From an uncultured Tenacibaculum sp. (lineage in GTDB: Bacteria > Bacteroidota > Bacteroidia > Flavobacteriales > Flavobacteriaceae), in the NCBI RefSeq assembly GCF_947499065.1, contig NZ_CANMMT010000009.1, positions 1-64,000 on the forward strand: a stretch of 64,000 nt of DNA. The letters run 5' to 3'. This document shows positions 45,423-52,692 of this stretch, piece by piece. How positions within the stretch are numbered: position 1 is the first letter of the stretch; every line of letters starts with the position of its first letter. Made by a program: the position numbers and the translations under genes. Below the pieces are notes generated by a model. It was not told the DNA's origin. It saw nothing but the letters and a program-made list of their open reading frames with translations, and did not search any database.

Positions 45423-46679
45423 ATGAGAAGAGATGTTTTGTTAATAGTGTTTTTTCTATTTCATTCAATAGTTAATGCGAATAGAATATATAAAGACTCT
45501 ATTGTTAAAAAAGTGGTGTTTGTTATTGTTGATGGGATTTCAACAGATCAACTTAAATCATCAAAAACCCCATATTTAGATAGTATTAGTTTACAAGGGA
45601 GTTATACCGATGCTTATGTTGGAGGAGGTAAAGGAACTTATTCAGAAACACCTACTATTTCAGCTGTTGGTTATAATAGTCTTCTTACAGGAACTTGGGC
45701 TAATAAACATAATGTATGGGGAAACAGCATTAAATTACCTAATTATAATTACCCAACTATTTTTAAACTCTTTAAAGATAAAAGGCCAAAAGGAACAATA
45801 GGAGTGTTTTCTTCTTGGTTGGATAATAGAACTAAGTTGGTAGGGGATGGTTTAAAAGCTACAAATTTTATAAAAGTAGATTACGCTTTTGATGGCTTGG
45901 AAAATGACACTATAAATTTTCCACATGATAAGCGAAGGAACTTTATGAAACTCATCGACTATACTGTGGCCGATTATGCTGCAAAGACAATTGTAGAAAA
46001 AGGACCAGATATTTCATGGGTATACCTGGAGTTTTCTGATGATATAGGACATCGTTATGGCGATAGTAAACGATTTGAAGCTGCTGTGAGTTTTGAAGAT
46101 AAGTTAGTTGGAAAAATATGGAACGCTATAAAAAAACGAGAGCAATTGAATAATGAAGAGTGGTTGTTAATTGTAACAACCGATCATGGAAGAAATAAAA
46201 AAGAAGGTAAAGATCATGGAGGACAAAGCCATAGAGAAAGAAGCACATGGATTGTAACGAATACTAAAAAGACAAATTCTTATTTTAAGAATTATACACC
46301 AGCTATAGTGGATATTTTTCCTACGGTAGCAGATTTTTTAAACTTAGAAATTCCCATTAATACTAAAAGAGAGCTTGATGGAGTATCGTTGACAAACCCA
46401 GTAGATGTAATTAATTTAGAAGCTAAAAAAGAAAAAGATAGTTTTCTTATAACATGGAAAAGTCTAGTTAAAAAAGGAAAAGCTAAATTATATTTTAGTA
46501 AATATAACAAAGCAAAATATGGGGGAATAGATAAATATGAATATATAACATCAGTTTCTTTGGAAGAAGAACAAGTTAGAATTCCTATAGAAAGAATTCC
46601 AAATGGTTTTAGTAAAATAATTTTAGAAACCTCTAATACGATTTTAAATACTTGGTTAGTAAAACTAAAAAAACCTTGA
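45423..46679 (+). CDS. Alkaline-phosphatase-superfamily (NPP-like) phosphodiesterase
   Basis: 418 residues. Signal peptide (to about 19, IVNAN), then VVFVIVDGIS with the metal-binding Asp, a later TTDHGR and HDGGQSHRERSTW-like ending (WLLIVTTDHGRNKKEGKDHGGQSH). The pattern fits the nucleotide pyrophosphatase/phosphodiesterase (NPP/AP) group, probably exported. The nucleophile region (GTYSETPTISAVGYNSLLTG) has Ser/Thr candidates. The last 59 bp belong to an 83-bp sequence repeated at 51366-51448, and the stop overlaps a terminator. Confidence 0.85.
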   Translation: MRRDVLLIVFFLFHSIVNANRIYKDSIVKKVVFVIVDGISTDQLKSSKTPYLDSISLQGSYTDAYVGGGKGTYSETPTISAVGYNSLLTGTWANKHNVWGNSIKLPNYNYPTIFKLFKDKRPKGTIGVFSSWLDNRTKLVGDGLKATNFIKVDYAFDGLENDTINFPHDKRRNFMKLIDYTVADYAAKTIVEKGPDISWVYLEFSDDIGHRYGDSKRFEAAVSFEDKLVGKIWNAIKKREQLNNEEWLLIVTTDHGRNKKEGKDHGGQSHRERSTWIVTNTKKTNSYFKNYTPAIVDIFPTVADFLNLEIPINTKRELDGVSLTNPVDVINLEAKKEKDSFLITWKSLVKKGKAKLYFSKYNKAKYGGIDKYEYITSVSLEEEQVRIPIERIPNGFSKIILETSNTILNTWLVKLKKP

Positions 46680-46703
46680 AAATCATAAGATTAACAAGGT
46701 TTT
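46621..46703 (+). repeat. Left copy of the 83-bp perfect direct repeat
   Basis: Identical over 83 bp to 51366-51448; spacing 4745 bp. Contains the last codons of the phosphatase-like gene and its terminator. The sequence just beyond it (46705-46775) resembles a decayed tRNA-Pro. Confidence 0.95.
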
Positions 46704-46705
46704 TG
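46668..46705. terminator. Bidirectional terminator at the phosphatase stop
   Basis: CCTTG...CAAGG (46674-46678 / 46695-46699) with an inner AATC/GATT stem and AT tracts on both sides. The same hairpin in the right repeat copy terminates tRNA-Pro(TGG) on the minus strand. Confidence 0.82.
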
Positions 46706-47262
46706 ATAGAGGAGGTAGGATTACTACCTATATATTTATAGCTTATTAGTTTTTCAAGGTAACCGAATAGGTAACTATTCTTTTGCTCATTACGGAAAAC
46801 TTAATGGTGACTTAATGGCTGACTCCGAAATATGTTTTTACTCATTGAAAATAAATCGGATAATGTAATTTTTCCTTATAGTTATAAAAATGATTATATG
46901 GGGTTTAAGATAGTAGTATCATCCTTTGAAAATGGAAGCATTAAAGAGTGTAATAAAAGAATGTTGCACAGTCATATATCGTTTGCTAACATGTGGCTTA
47001 GAAATATAAAAGAACAAAAAAGAATTCCTTTTGTAAGCTAAAATTCTTTAAATAACTATATTATTAATTAAGAGTAATTAGGCAAAATGATTTACTCATA
47101 TCTTAAAATTGATGAGTTAAAATAAGTATAAAAATTAAGCTCTATATTAATCTAAAAAGTTAATGTCTCTTTATAAATTATGTTTCCGTAAAACCGCAAG
47201 AAACGGGTTTTTCAATGATTAAAGATTTCAGAATTTTGTTAAAATAATAAACGATACAGAAA
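46680..47262. other. AT-rich gap at the left edge of the repair cassette
   Basis: 583 bp. After the terminator and possible tRNA relic comes AAGGTAACCGAATAGGT (46756-46772), repeated exactly at 51300-51316. A 69-codon open frame (46832-47041) has no ribosome-binding site and no recognisable family, so I do not call it a gene. No clear promoter for the decarboxylase was found. Confidence 0.6.
46705..46775 (-). other. Possible decayed tRNA-Pro copy
   Basis: Aligned from the end of the left repeat, this stretch keeps pieces of tRNA-Pro(TGG): the T-arm core AGGATT..ACCT (intact arm would be CAGGATTCGAACCTG) and, 55 nt along versus 54 in the intact gene, GGTAACCG versus GATAACCG. Overall identity is only moderate and the acceptor and anticodon stems are lost. 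It may be a remnant of a duplicated tRNA gene. Low certainty. Confidence 0.45.
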
Positions 47263-48684
47263 ATGAATTTTGATTTTGACTATAAACAGCGAAAAGAAAT
47301 ATTAAATACTGTTTTAGATAAAGTAGAGCATTTTTACGCTAACACCAAAGATTACAATACTACGCCTGAATTAAATGTAAAAGAAATACGGGATTTAGTA
47401 GAAACTCCAAATTTAGTTTCAGGGAATAATCCAAAAAATGCTATAGAACACATCATTAATGGTCTTGAAAACTATTCGGTTCATACACCACATCCAAACT
47501 ATTTAGGTTTATTCAATCCTCGTGCGAATTTTGCTGGAATTATCGCAGACTTTATAACTGCTTCATATAATCCTCAATTAGCAGCTTGGAGTCATGCTCC
47601 TTTTGCTGTTGAAGTTGAAGCACACGTAATAAGAGAATTTATTGAAAAATTCGGGTTCGATAAAAATAATGCTGATGGTGTTTTTACTACAGGTGGAGCC
47701 GAAGCAAATTTAACTGCTGTTTTATGTGCGTTAAACAATAAGTATCCAGATTTTGCTAAAAATGGTATGTTTGGTTTAGATAAAAAACCAATTATTTTTT
47801 GTTCTCAAGAAGCACACCATTCTGTACAAAAAGCAGCAAAAATTGTAGGATTAGGATATGATTTTGTGAAAACTATTCCTACTAATAAAGATTTAAAAAT
47901 CGACACTCAATTATTAGAGAAAGAAATCATAAATCTTAATACGTCAACACATAGTCCATTAATGGTTATTGGTACAGCAGGAACAACTGGGACGGGAACA
48001 ATTGATGATTTAGAAAGTATATCTAAAATTTGCAAAACACATAACATATGGTTTCACGTTGATGCAGCCTATGGTGGAGCTGCGGTTTTAAGTTCAAAAC
48101 TAAAACACAACTTAAATGGTATTTCTGTTTCAGATTCTATAACTTTTGATGCACATAAATGGATGTCTGTACCTATGGGGACAAGTATATTTTTGACTTC
48201 TACCTCAGAAATCCTTAATAAAACATTTAGAATAACAACAGAATATATGCCTAAAGAAGCTAGTGAATTGGAAATTATTGAACCTTTCTCACATTCTATT
48301 CAATGGTCAAGACGGTTTATTGGGTTAAAAGTGTATTTATCTTTATTATTTTATGGTTGGAATGGTTATGAAAAAACAATCGATCATCAAGCTAATATAG
48401 GTGAATATCTAAGGAGAAAACTGATAGAAAACAACTGGATTATTAAGAATAATACCGAATTACCAGTAGTATGTTTTACAGATGAACAATTGGAATCGGA
48501 TTTGAATTTCACCAAAACCATTTTAGCTAATATCTTAGCTAGAGGAAAATCTTGGTTATCGGTTTATCCCATAAAAAACATTCCAACATTTAGAGCTTGT
48601 ATTACGAATTACAATACAACTAAAACTGAAATTGATGAGTTAATTGAAGAATTAAATAAAGAACGAGAAGCATATCAACAGTAA
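47263..48684 (+). CDS. Group II PLP-dependent decarboxylase
   Basis: 473 residues. Pyridoxal-phosphate enzyme of the glutamate / aromatic-amino-acid / diaminobutyrate decarboxylase group: IFCSQEAHHSVQKAA, WFHVDAAYGGAAVL and ITFDAHKWMSVP with the Lys that binds PLP. Soluble, standard length. It starts a five-gene run whose other members repair alkylated DNA; gap to the next gene 2 bp. Its substrate and link to repair are unknown. Confidence 0.88.
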   Translation: MNFDFDYKQRKEILNTVLDKVEHFYANTKDYNTTPELNVKEIRDLVETPNLVSGNNPKNAIEHIINGLENYSVHTPHPNYLGLFNPRANFAGIIADFITASYNPQLAAWSHAPFAVEVEAHVIREFIEKFGFDKNNADGVFTTGGAEANLTAVLCALNNKYPDFAKNGMFGLDKKPIIFCSQEAHHSVQKAAKIVGLGYDFVKTIPTNKDLKIDTQLLEKEIINLNTSTHSPLMVIGTAGTTGTGTIDDLESISKICKTHNIWFHVDAAYGGAAVLSSKLKHNLNGISVSDSITFDAHKWMSVPMGTSIFLTSTSEILNKTFRITTEYMPKEASELEIIEPFSHSIQWSRRFIGLKVYLSLLFYGWNGYEKTIDHQANIGEYLRRKLIENNWIIKNNTELPVVCFTDEQLESDLNFTKTILANILARGKSWLSVYPIKNIPTFRACITNYNTTKTEIDELIEELNKEREAYQQ

Positions 48685-48686
48685 CT

Positions 48687-49532
48687 ATGTCAGATAATAA
48701 AAACACATATCATTATAATAAAATAGCAGAAGCTATTGAATATTTAGATGAGCATTTTAAAAAACAACCTTCTTTAGATGATATTGCCGAACATATACAT
48801 TTAAGTCCTCATCATTTTCAACGGTTATTTAAAGATTGGGTAGGTGTTTCACCCAAAAAGTATATTCAATATTTAAGTTTAAATTATGCCAAAAAGAAGC
48901 TTAAAAAAGATGGAAATACATTGTTTGATACTGCATTAGAAACAGGGCTTTCAGGTACCAGTCGTTTACACGATTTATTTATAAACATAGAAGGAATGAC
49001 ACCAGGAGAATATAAAAACGGAGGGAAAACTTTAAATATAAACTATAGTTATGCAGAAACTCAGTTTGGTGATATTTTGGTTGCCACTACTAAAAAAGGC
49101 ATATGTCATATTGCTTTTGTGGATAATAAAGAAGAAGCTCTACAAATTTTAATAAACAACTTTCCAAATGCAAATTACGAACAAAAGGTAGACAAAATTC
49201 AACAGGAAATATTGAAGGTTTTCTTAAATAATTGGGATGAACTTAATGAAATAAAATTACATCTAAAAGGTACAGATTTTCAATTAAAAGTTTGGGAAGC
49301 TCTATTAACTATTCCGAAAGGGAAATTAGCAACCTATGGAGAAATTGCAAAAAAAATTGCCAAACCAAATGCACAACGAGCGGTAGGCACAGCAATTGGA
49401 AGTAATCCTATTGCTTATTTAATTCCTTGTCATAGAGTTATTCAATCTTCTGGTAAAACAGGCGGTTATCGTTGGAATCCAATCAGAAAGAAAGCTATTT
49501 TAGGTTGGGAAGCTGCAAAAACATCTGTATGA
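48687..49532 (+). CDS. AraC-HTH / O6-methylguanine-DNA methyltransferase fusion (split Ada)
   Basis: 281 residues. N-terminal AraC helix-turn-helix (about 12-105; SLDDIAEHIHLSPHHFQRLFKDW) and a C-terminal AGT domain (about 115-281; TDFQLKVWEALLTIPKGKLATYGEIAKKI, active site IPCHRVI with Cys248). Ada normally also has an N-terminal zinc/methyl-phosphotriester domain; here it is absent and a separate gene directly downstream encodes one. Repairs O6-alkylguanine and may regulate the cluster. Its stop overlaps the next start by 4 bp (ATGA). Confidence 0.93.
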   Translation: MSDNKNTYHYNKIAEAIEYLDEHFKKQPSLDDIAEHIHLSPHHFQRLFKDWVGVSPKKYIQYLSLNYAKKKLKKDGNTLFDTALETGLSGTSRLHDLFINIEGMTPGEYKNGGKTLNINYSYAETQFGDILVATTKKGICHIAFVDNKEEALQILINNFPNANYEQKVDKIQQEILKVFLNNWDELNEIKLHLKGTDFQLKVWEALLTIPKGKLATYGEIAKKIAKPNAQRAVGTAIGSNPIAYLIPCHRVIQSSGKTGGYRWNPIRKKAILGWEAAKTSV

Positions 49533-49774
49533 TTAAACACTCAGACATCAATAAAAAAGAGCTGTTTCTCAAAATTAAAAATAAAGAAATTACTCTTGGA
49601 GGAAATAGACGATTGAAAATATACGGTACACTTCAATGTAAATCAGGGAAACGTATGAAAATTCAAAACCGAATGTTTTTTAAAACCGAAAAAGAAGCTA
49701 AAGAAAATGATTTTAGACCCTGTGGTCATTGTATGACTGATAAATATAAATTATGGAAAGCACAACAGAATTAA
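49529..49774 (+). CDS. Stand-alone Ada metal-binding domain protein
   Basis: 81 residues. Matches the zinc domain of Ada: GTLQCKSGKRM (Cys37 at the methyl-acceptor position) and FRPCGHC (Cys65, Cys68). The fourth ligand of classical Ada (Cys42) is missing: the sequence reads CKSGK. Such short proteins occur in other genomes. With the AraC-OGT gene it would make up a split Ada. Start ATG overlaps the previous stop by 4 bp, and its 3' end overlaps tag by 22 bp. Confidence 0.88.
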   Translation: MIKHSDINKKELFLKIKNKEITLGGNRRLKIYGTLQCKSGKRMKIQNRMFFKTEKEAKENDFRPCGHCMTDKYKLWKAQQN

Positions 49775-50322
49775 AAAGGTGCAAATGGTGTAGTAACGAT
49801 CTTGTTTATCAAGATTATCACGATAACGAATGGGGAGTTCCAAAATATGATGATAGAACCTTATTCGAAATGTTAATTTTGGAAGGTGCTCAAGCAGGTT
49901 TATCGTGGATTACTATTTTAAAAAGAAGAGAAAATTACAGGAAAGCATTCGATAATTTTGATGTTCAAAAAGTAGCCAAATATTCTGAAAAAGATATTGA
50001 CAGACTAGTAAATGATAAAGGAATTATACGCAATAAATTAAAAATAAACTCTGCTATTAAAAATGCAAAAGTGTTTATTGAAATTCAAAAAGAATTTGGT
50101 TCTTTTAGTAAATATATTTGGAGCAAAATAAATAATACTCCCATAATTAATCATTACAAAGATGCAACAGTATTGCCGGTTACGTCTTCTTTAGCAGAAC
50201 AGATTTCTAAAGAATTAAAAAAGAAAGGAATGAGTTTCGTTGGACCAATAATTGTATATTCCTATATGCAATCTATTGGAATGATTAACGACCACACTTT
50301 AGATTGTTTTTTAAGAAAATAA
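49753..50322 (+). CDS. tag: DNA-3-methyladenine glycosylase I
   Basis: 189 residues. Removes 3-methyladenine from DNA. Tag signatures: RCKWC near the start, YHDNEWGVPKYDDRTLFEMLILEGAQAGLSWITIL, and the C-terminal NDHTLDC that completes the zinc site. Length normal. Overlaps the preceding gene by 22 bp and lies 3 bp before the AlkB-like gene, so one operon. Confidence 0.96.
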   Translation: MESTTELKRCKWCSNDLVYQDYHDNEWGVPKYDDRTLFEMLILEGAQAGLSWITILKRRENYRKAFDNFDVQKVAKYSEKDIDRLVNDKGIIRNKLKINSAIKNAKVFIEIQKEFGSFSKYIWSKINNTPIINHYKDATVLPVTSSLAEQISKELKKKGMSFVGPIIVYSYMQSIGMINDHTLDCFLRK

Positions 50323-50325
50323 AAG

Positions 50326-50934
50326 ATGGAATTATTTCAAGAACAAATAGATTCAACAAAAAACTGGTTACCTTATGATGGCACTGTACATTACTGGGCT
50401 AAAATATTTAATCAAAAACAAAGTGATACGTATTATAAAATCTTAATGGAACAAGTAGCTTGGAAAAATGACGAAGCCATTATTTTTGGCAAACACATAA
50501 TTACTAAACGTAAAGTAGCGTGGTACGCTGATAAACCATATGAATACACCTATTCAAAAATTAGTAGAACTGCACTATTATGGACTCCCTTATTGCTTGA
50601 AATAAAAAAAACTGTACAAGAAAAAACACAACAAGAATATAATTCTGTTTTATTAAACCTGTATCATTCAGGAGCAGAAGGAATGGCTTGGCATAGTGAT
50701 GACGAAAGAGATTTAAGAACTAATGGTTCTATAGCCTCTTTATCTTTTGGAGCTAAAAGAAAATTTGCCATAAAACACAAACAAACCAAATACAAACAAA
50801 TATTTGAGCTTGATAGTGGAGATTTATTAGAAATGAAAGATCAAACACAATCGCATTGGATTCACAATATTCCAACTACAAAAAGAATCCACAGCCCAAG
50901 AGTAAATCTAACATTTAGACAAATGATAAAATAA
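50326..50934 (+). CDS. AlkB-like Fe(II)/2-oxoglutarate dioxygenase
   Basis: 202 residues. HxD iron motif in AWHSDDE, distal His in SHWIHNIP, and PRVNLTFR binding 2-oxoglutarate. The sequence is typical of AlkB family DNA repair enzymes that oxidatively remove methyl groups (1-methyladenine, 3-methylcytosine). The last gene of the cassette; no terminator directly follows, the next strong hairpin is in the right repeat copy at 51413. Confidence 0.93.
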   Translation: MELFQEQIDSTKNWLPYDGTVHYWAKIFNQKQSDTYYKILMEQVAWKNDEAIIFGKHIITKRKVAWYADKPYEYTYSKISRTALLWTPLLLEIKKTVQEKTQQEYNSVLLNLYHSGAEGMAWHSDDERDLRTNGSIASLSFGAKRKFAIKHKQTKYKQIFELDSGDLLEMKDQTQSHWIHNIPTTKRIHSPRVNLTFRQMIK

Positions 50935-51365
50935 TATAGGTGATTTTTACTGAAATAATAAATCACGAAATAAGAAAACGCCTTACAACAAATAGTTTTT
51001 TTTTCTATTCTCACATTTTACTATAACAAACATTTCATTTTCATATAACCATAATTCAAATTCAGTTAAATATGGTGTAGGTGATTCCTGTTATAAGTGG
51101 GGGCAAATTATTGTTATGTGAGTATAAAAAGGATATAAATTGTTTTTTACTTTGGTTTTATTTAATCAAAATAGAATACTAAAGGAGTTTAAGATTATCA
51201 TAACTTTCTCATTATTAGTTAATACTTATATAGGGAAGTCAAATCGAAAAGAAAGTCTGATTATCGAACTACCAATGTAATTATTTTTAGGTAATCGAAA
51301 AGGTAACCGAATAGGTTACTTTTGTTATGATATTATATAGTTTCATTAAAAAAAATACTTAATTG
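50935..51365. other. AT-rich gap at the right edge of the repair cassette
   Basis: About 430 bp without a credible gene. It contains AAGGTAACCGAATAGGT at 51300-51316 (also at 46756-46772), preceded by a related AGGTAATCGAAA and forming a GTAACC/GGTTAC dyad. No promoter or RNA gene recognised. Confidence 0.6.
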
Positions 51366-51448
51366 TTTTAGAAACCTCTAATACGATTTTAAATACTTGG
51401 TTAGTAAAACTAAAAAAACCTTGAAAATCATAAGATTAACAAGGTTTT
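51366..51448 (+). repeat. Right copy of the 83-bp perfect direct repeat
   Basis: Perfect copy of 46621-46703. Here the phosphatase 3' codons (ILETSNTILNTWLVKLKKP) have no gene body upstream, so they are a remnant. It directly abuts the 3' end of tRNA-Pro(TGG). Includes the bidirectional hairpin. Confidence 0.95.
51413..51448 (-). terminator. Terminator of tRNA-Pro(TGG)
   Basis: On the minus strand AACCTTG...CAAGGTT is followed by seven T and begins 3 nt after the tRNA. On the plus strand it may also stop read-through from the repair cassette. Confidence 0.8.
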
Positions 51449-51450
51449 GG

Positions 51451-51525
51451 TCGGGGCGGCAGGATTCGAACCTGCGACCTCCGCGTCCCAAACGCGGCGC
51501 GATAACCGGGCTACGCTACGCCCCG
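51451..51525 (-). tRNA. tRNA-Pro(TGG)
   Basis: 75-nt cloverleaf on the minus strand. Acceptor CGGGGCG/CGCCCCG, anticodon arm CCGCG-TTTGGGA-CGCGG (anticodon TGG), T-arm GCAGG-TTCGAAT-CCTGC, discriminator A, no encoded CCA. Confidence 0.97.
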
Positions 51526-51541
51526 AATGATTATCGGGTTG

Positions 51542-51570
51542 CAAATGTATAAAAAATTCTTTGTTCGCAA
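51542..51570 (-). promoter_or_regulatory. Promoter of tRNA-Pro(TGG)
   Basis: Minus strand TTG (51568-51570) - 18 bp - TACATTTG (51542-51549), a full match to the Bacteroidetes consensus, ending 17 bp upstream of the tRNA. Confidence 0.8.
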
Positions 51571-51651
51571 ACAAAAAAAGTGAAAAAAAATAAAACTTTG
51601 TAAGATAGGCGTAATCTATCGTCTAATAGCGAAAATATATTTTAAAAAAAC

Positions 51652-51680
51652 TTGATATATTTTAAAAAAAATTACATTTG
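51652..51680 (+). promoter_or_regulatory. Promoter of trxB
   Basis: TTG (51652-51654) - 18 bp - TACATTTG (51673-51680), a full match to the Bacteroidetes TTG/TAnnTTTG promoter, 22 bp upstream of the trxB ATG. Confidence 0.82.
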
Positions 51681-51702
51681 TAATCATAAAATTTTTTAGA
51701 AG

Positions 51703-52641
51703 ATGGCAGAAAAAATAAAATGTTTAATCATTGGATCTGGACCAGCAGGATATACTGCAGCAATATATGCAGCAAGAGCTGATATGAAACCAGTTATGTA
51801 CACAGGAATGCAGATGGGAGGACAGTTAACTACAACTACTGAAGTTGATAACTTTCCTGGATATCCAAATGGAACTGATGGTACTGCAATGATGAATGAT
51901 TTAAAAAATCAAGCAGAGCGTTTTGGAACTGACGTACGTTTTGGATTAGCTACTAAAGTGGAATTTTCTAAAGAAGAAGGAGGAGTTCATAAGGTAACAG
52001 TTGATGAGTCTACTGATTTAGAAGCAGAAACAGTTATTATCTCTACTGGAGCTACAGCAAAATATTTAGGACTAGAAAGCGAACAACGTTTAATTGGTGG
52101 GGGAGTTTCTGCTTGTGCTACTTGTGACGGTTTCTTTTATAAAGGACAAGATGTTGTAGTTGTTGGAGCTGGAGACACAGCAGCTGAAGAAGCTACATAT
52201 TTAGCTAATATTTGTAGTAAAGTAACAATGTTAGTGCGTAAAGATTATATGCGTGCTTCCAAAGCAATGCAGCACCGTGTAAATAAAACGGAAAATATTA
52301 CTGTAATGTATAATACTGAAATTGATGAGGTATTAGGAGATAATGTTGTTGAAGGTGTACGTGCAGTAAACAACCAAACTGGTGATAAAGTTGATATTCC
52401 AGTAACAGGAGTATTCATTGCAATTGGACATAAACCTAATACAGAATTATTTAAAGATGTATTAGACATGGATGAGACTGGATACTTAATTACTAAAGGT
52501 AAATCAACTAAAACAAATTTACCAGGAGTATTTGCAGCAGGAGATGTACAAGATAAAGAATACCGTCAAGCGGTTACAGCAGCAGGTACAGGATGTATGG
52601 CGGCTTTAGATGCTGAGCGTTATTTAGGAGCTTTAGAATAA
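51703..52641 (+). CDS. trxB: Thioredoxin-disulfide reductase
   Basis: 312 residues. FAD motif IIGSGPAGYTAAIYAARA, redox CATCDG, NADPH motif VVVGAGDTAAEEA and GVFAAGDVQDKEYRQA. Reduces thioredoxin with NADPH. All canonical elements are present, unlike the paralogue at 40348. Own promoter and terminator, so monocistronic. Confidence 0.97.
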   Translation: MAEKIKCLIIGSGPAGYTAAIYAARADMKPVMYTGMQMGGQLTTTTEVDNFPGYPNGTDGTAMMNDLKNQAERFGTDVRFGLATKVEFSKEEGGVHKVTVDESTDLEAETVIISTGATAKYLGLESEQRLIGGGVSACATCDGFFYKGQDVVVVGAGDTAAEEATYLANICSKVTMLVRKDYMRASKAMQHRVNKTENITVMYNTEIDEVLGDNVVEGVRAVNNQTGDKVDIPVTGVFIAIGHKPNTELFKDVLDMDETGYLITKGKSTKTNLPGVFAAGDVQDKEYRQAVTAAGTGCMAALDAERYLGALE

Positions 52642-52661
52642 AGTTCGGTTTTATATAAAAT

Positions 52662-52692
52662 AAAAAGCTTCCCAATTTGGGAAGCTTTTTTT
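52662..52692. terminator. Bidirectional terminator after trxB
   Basis: A 14-bp perfect stem AAAAAGCTTCCCAA / TTGGGAAGCTTTTT shared by trxB and the convergent gene ending at 52691. Confidence 0.92.

Noticed and set aside
46832..47041. 69-codon open frame beside the cassette
   Set aside because: No ribosome-binding site, no recognisable domain, and it sits in AT-rich sequence at an apparent rearrangement boundary.
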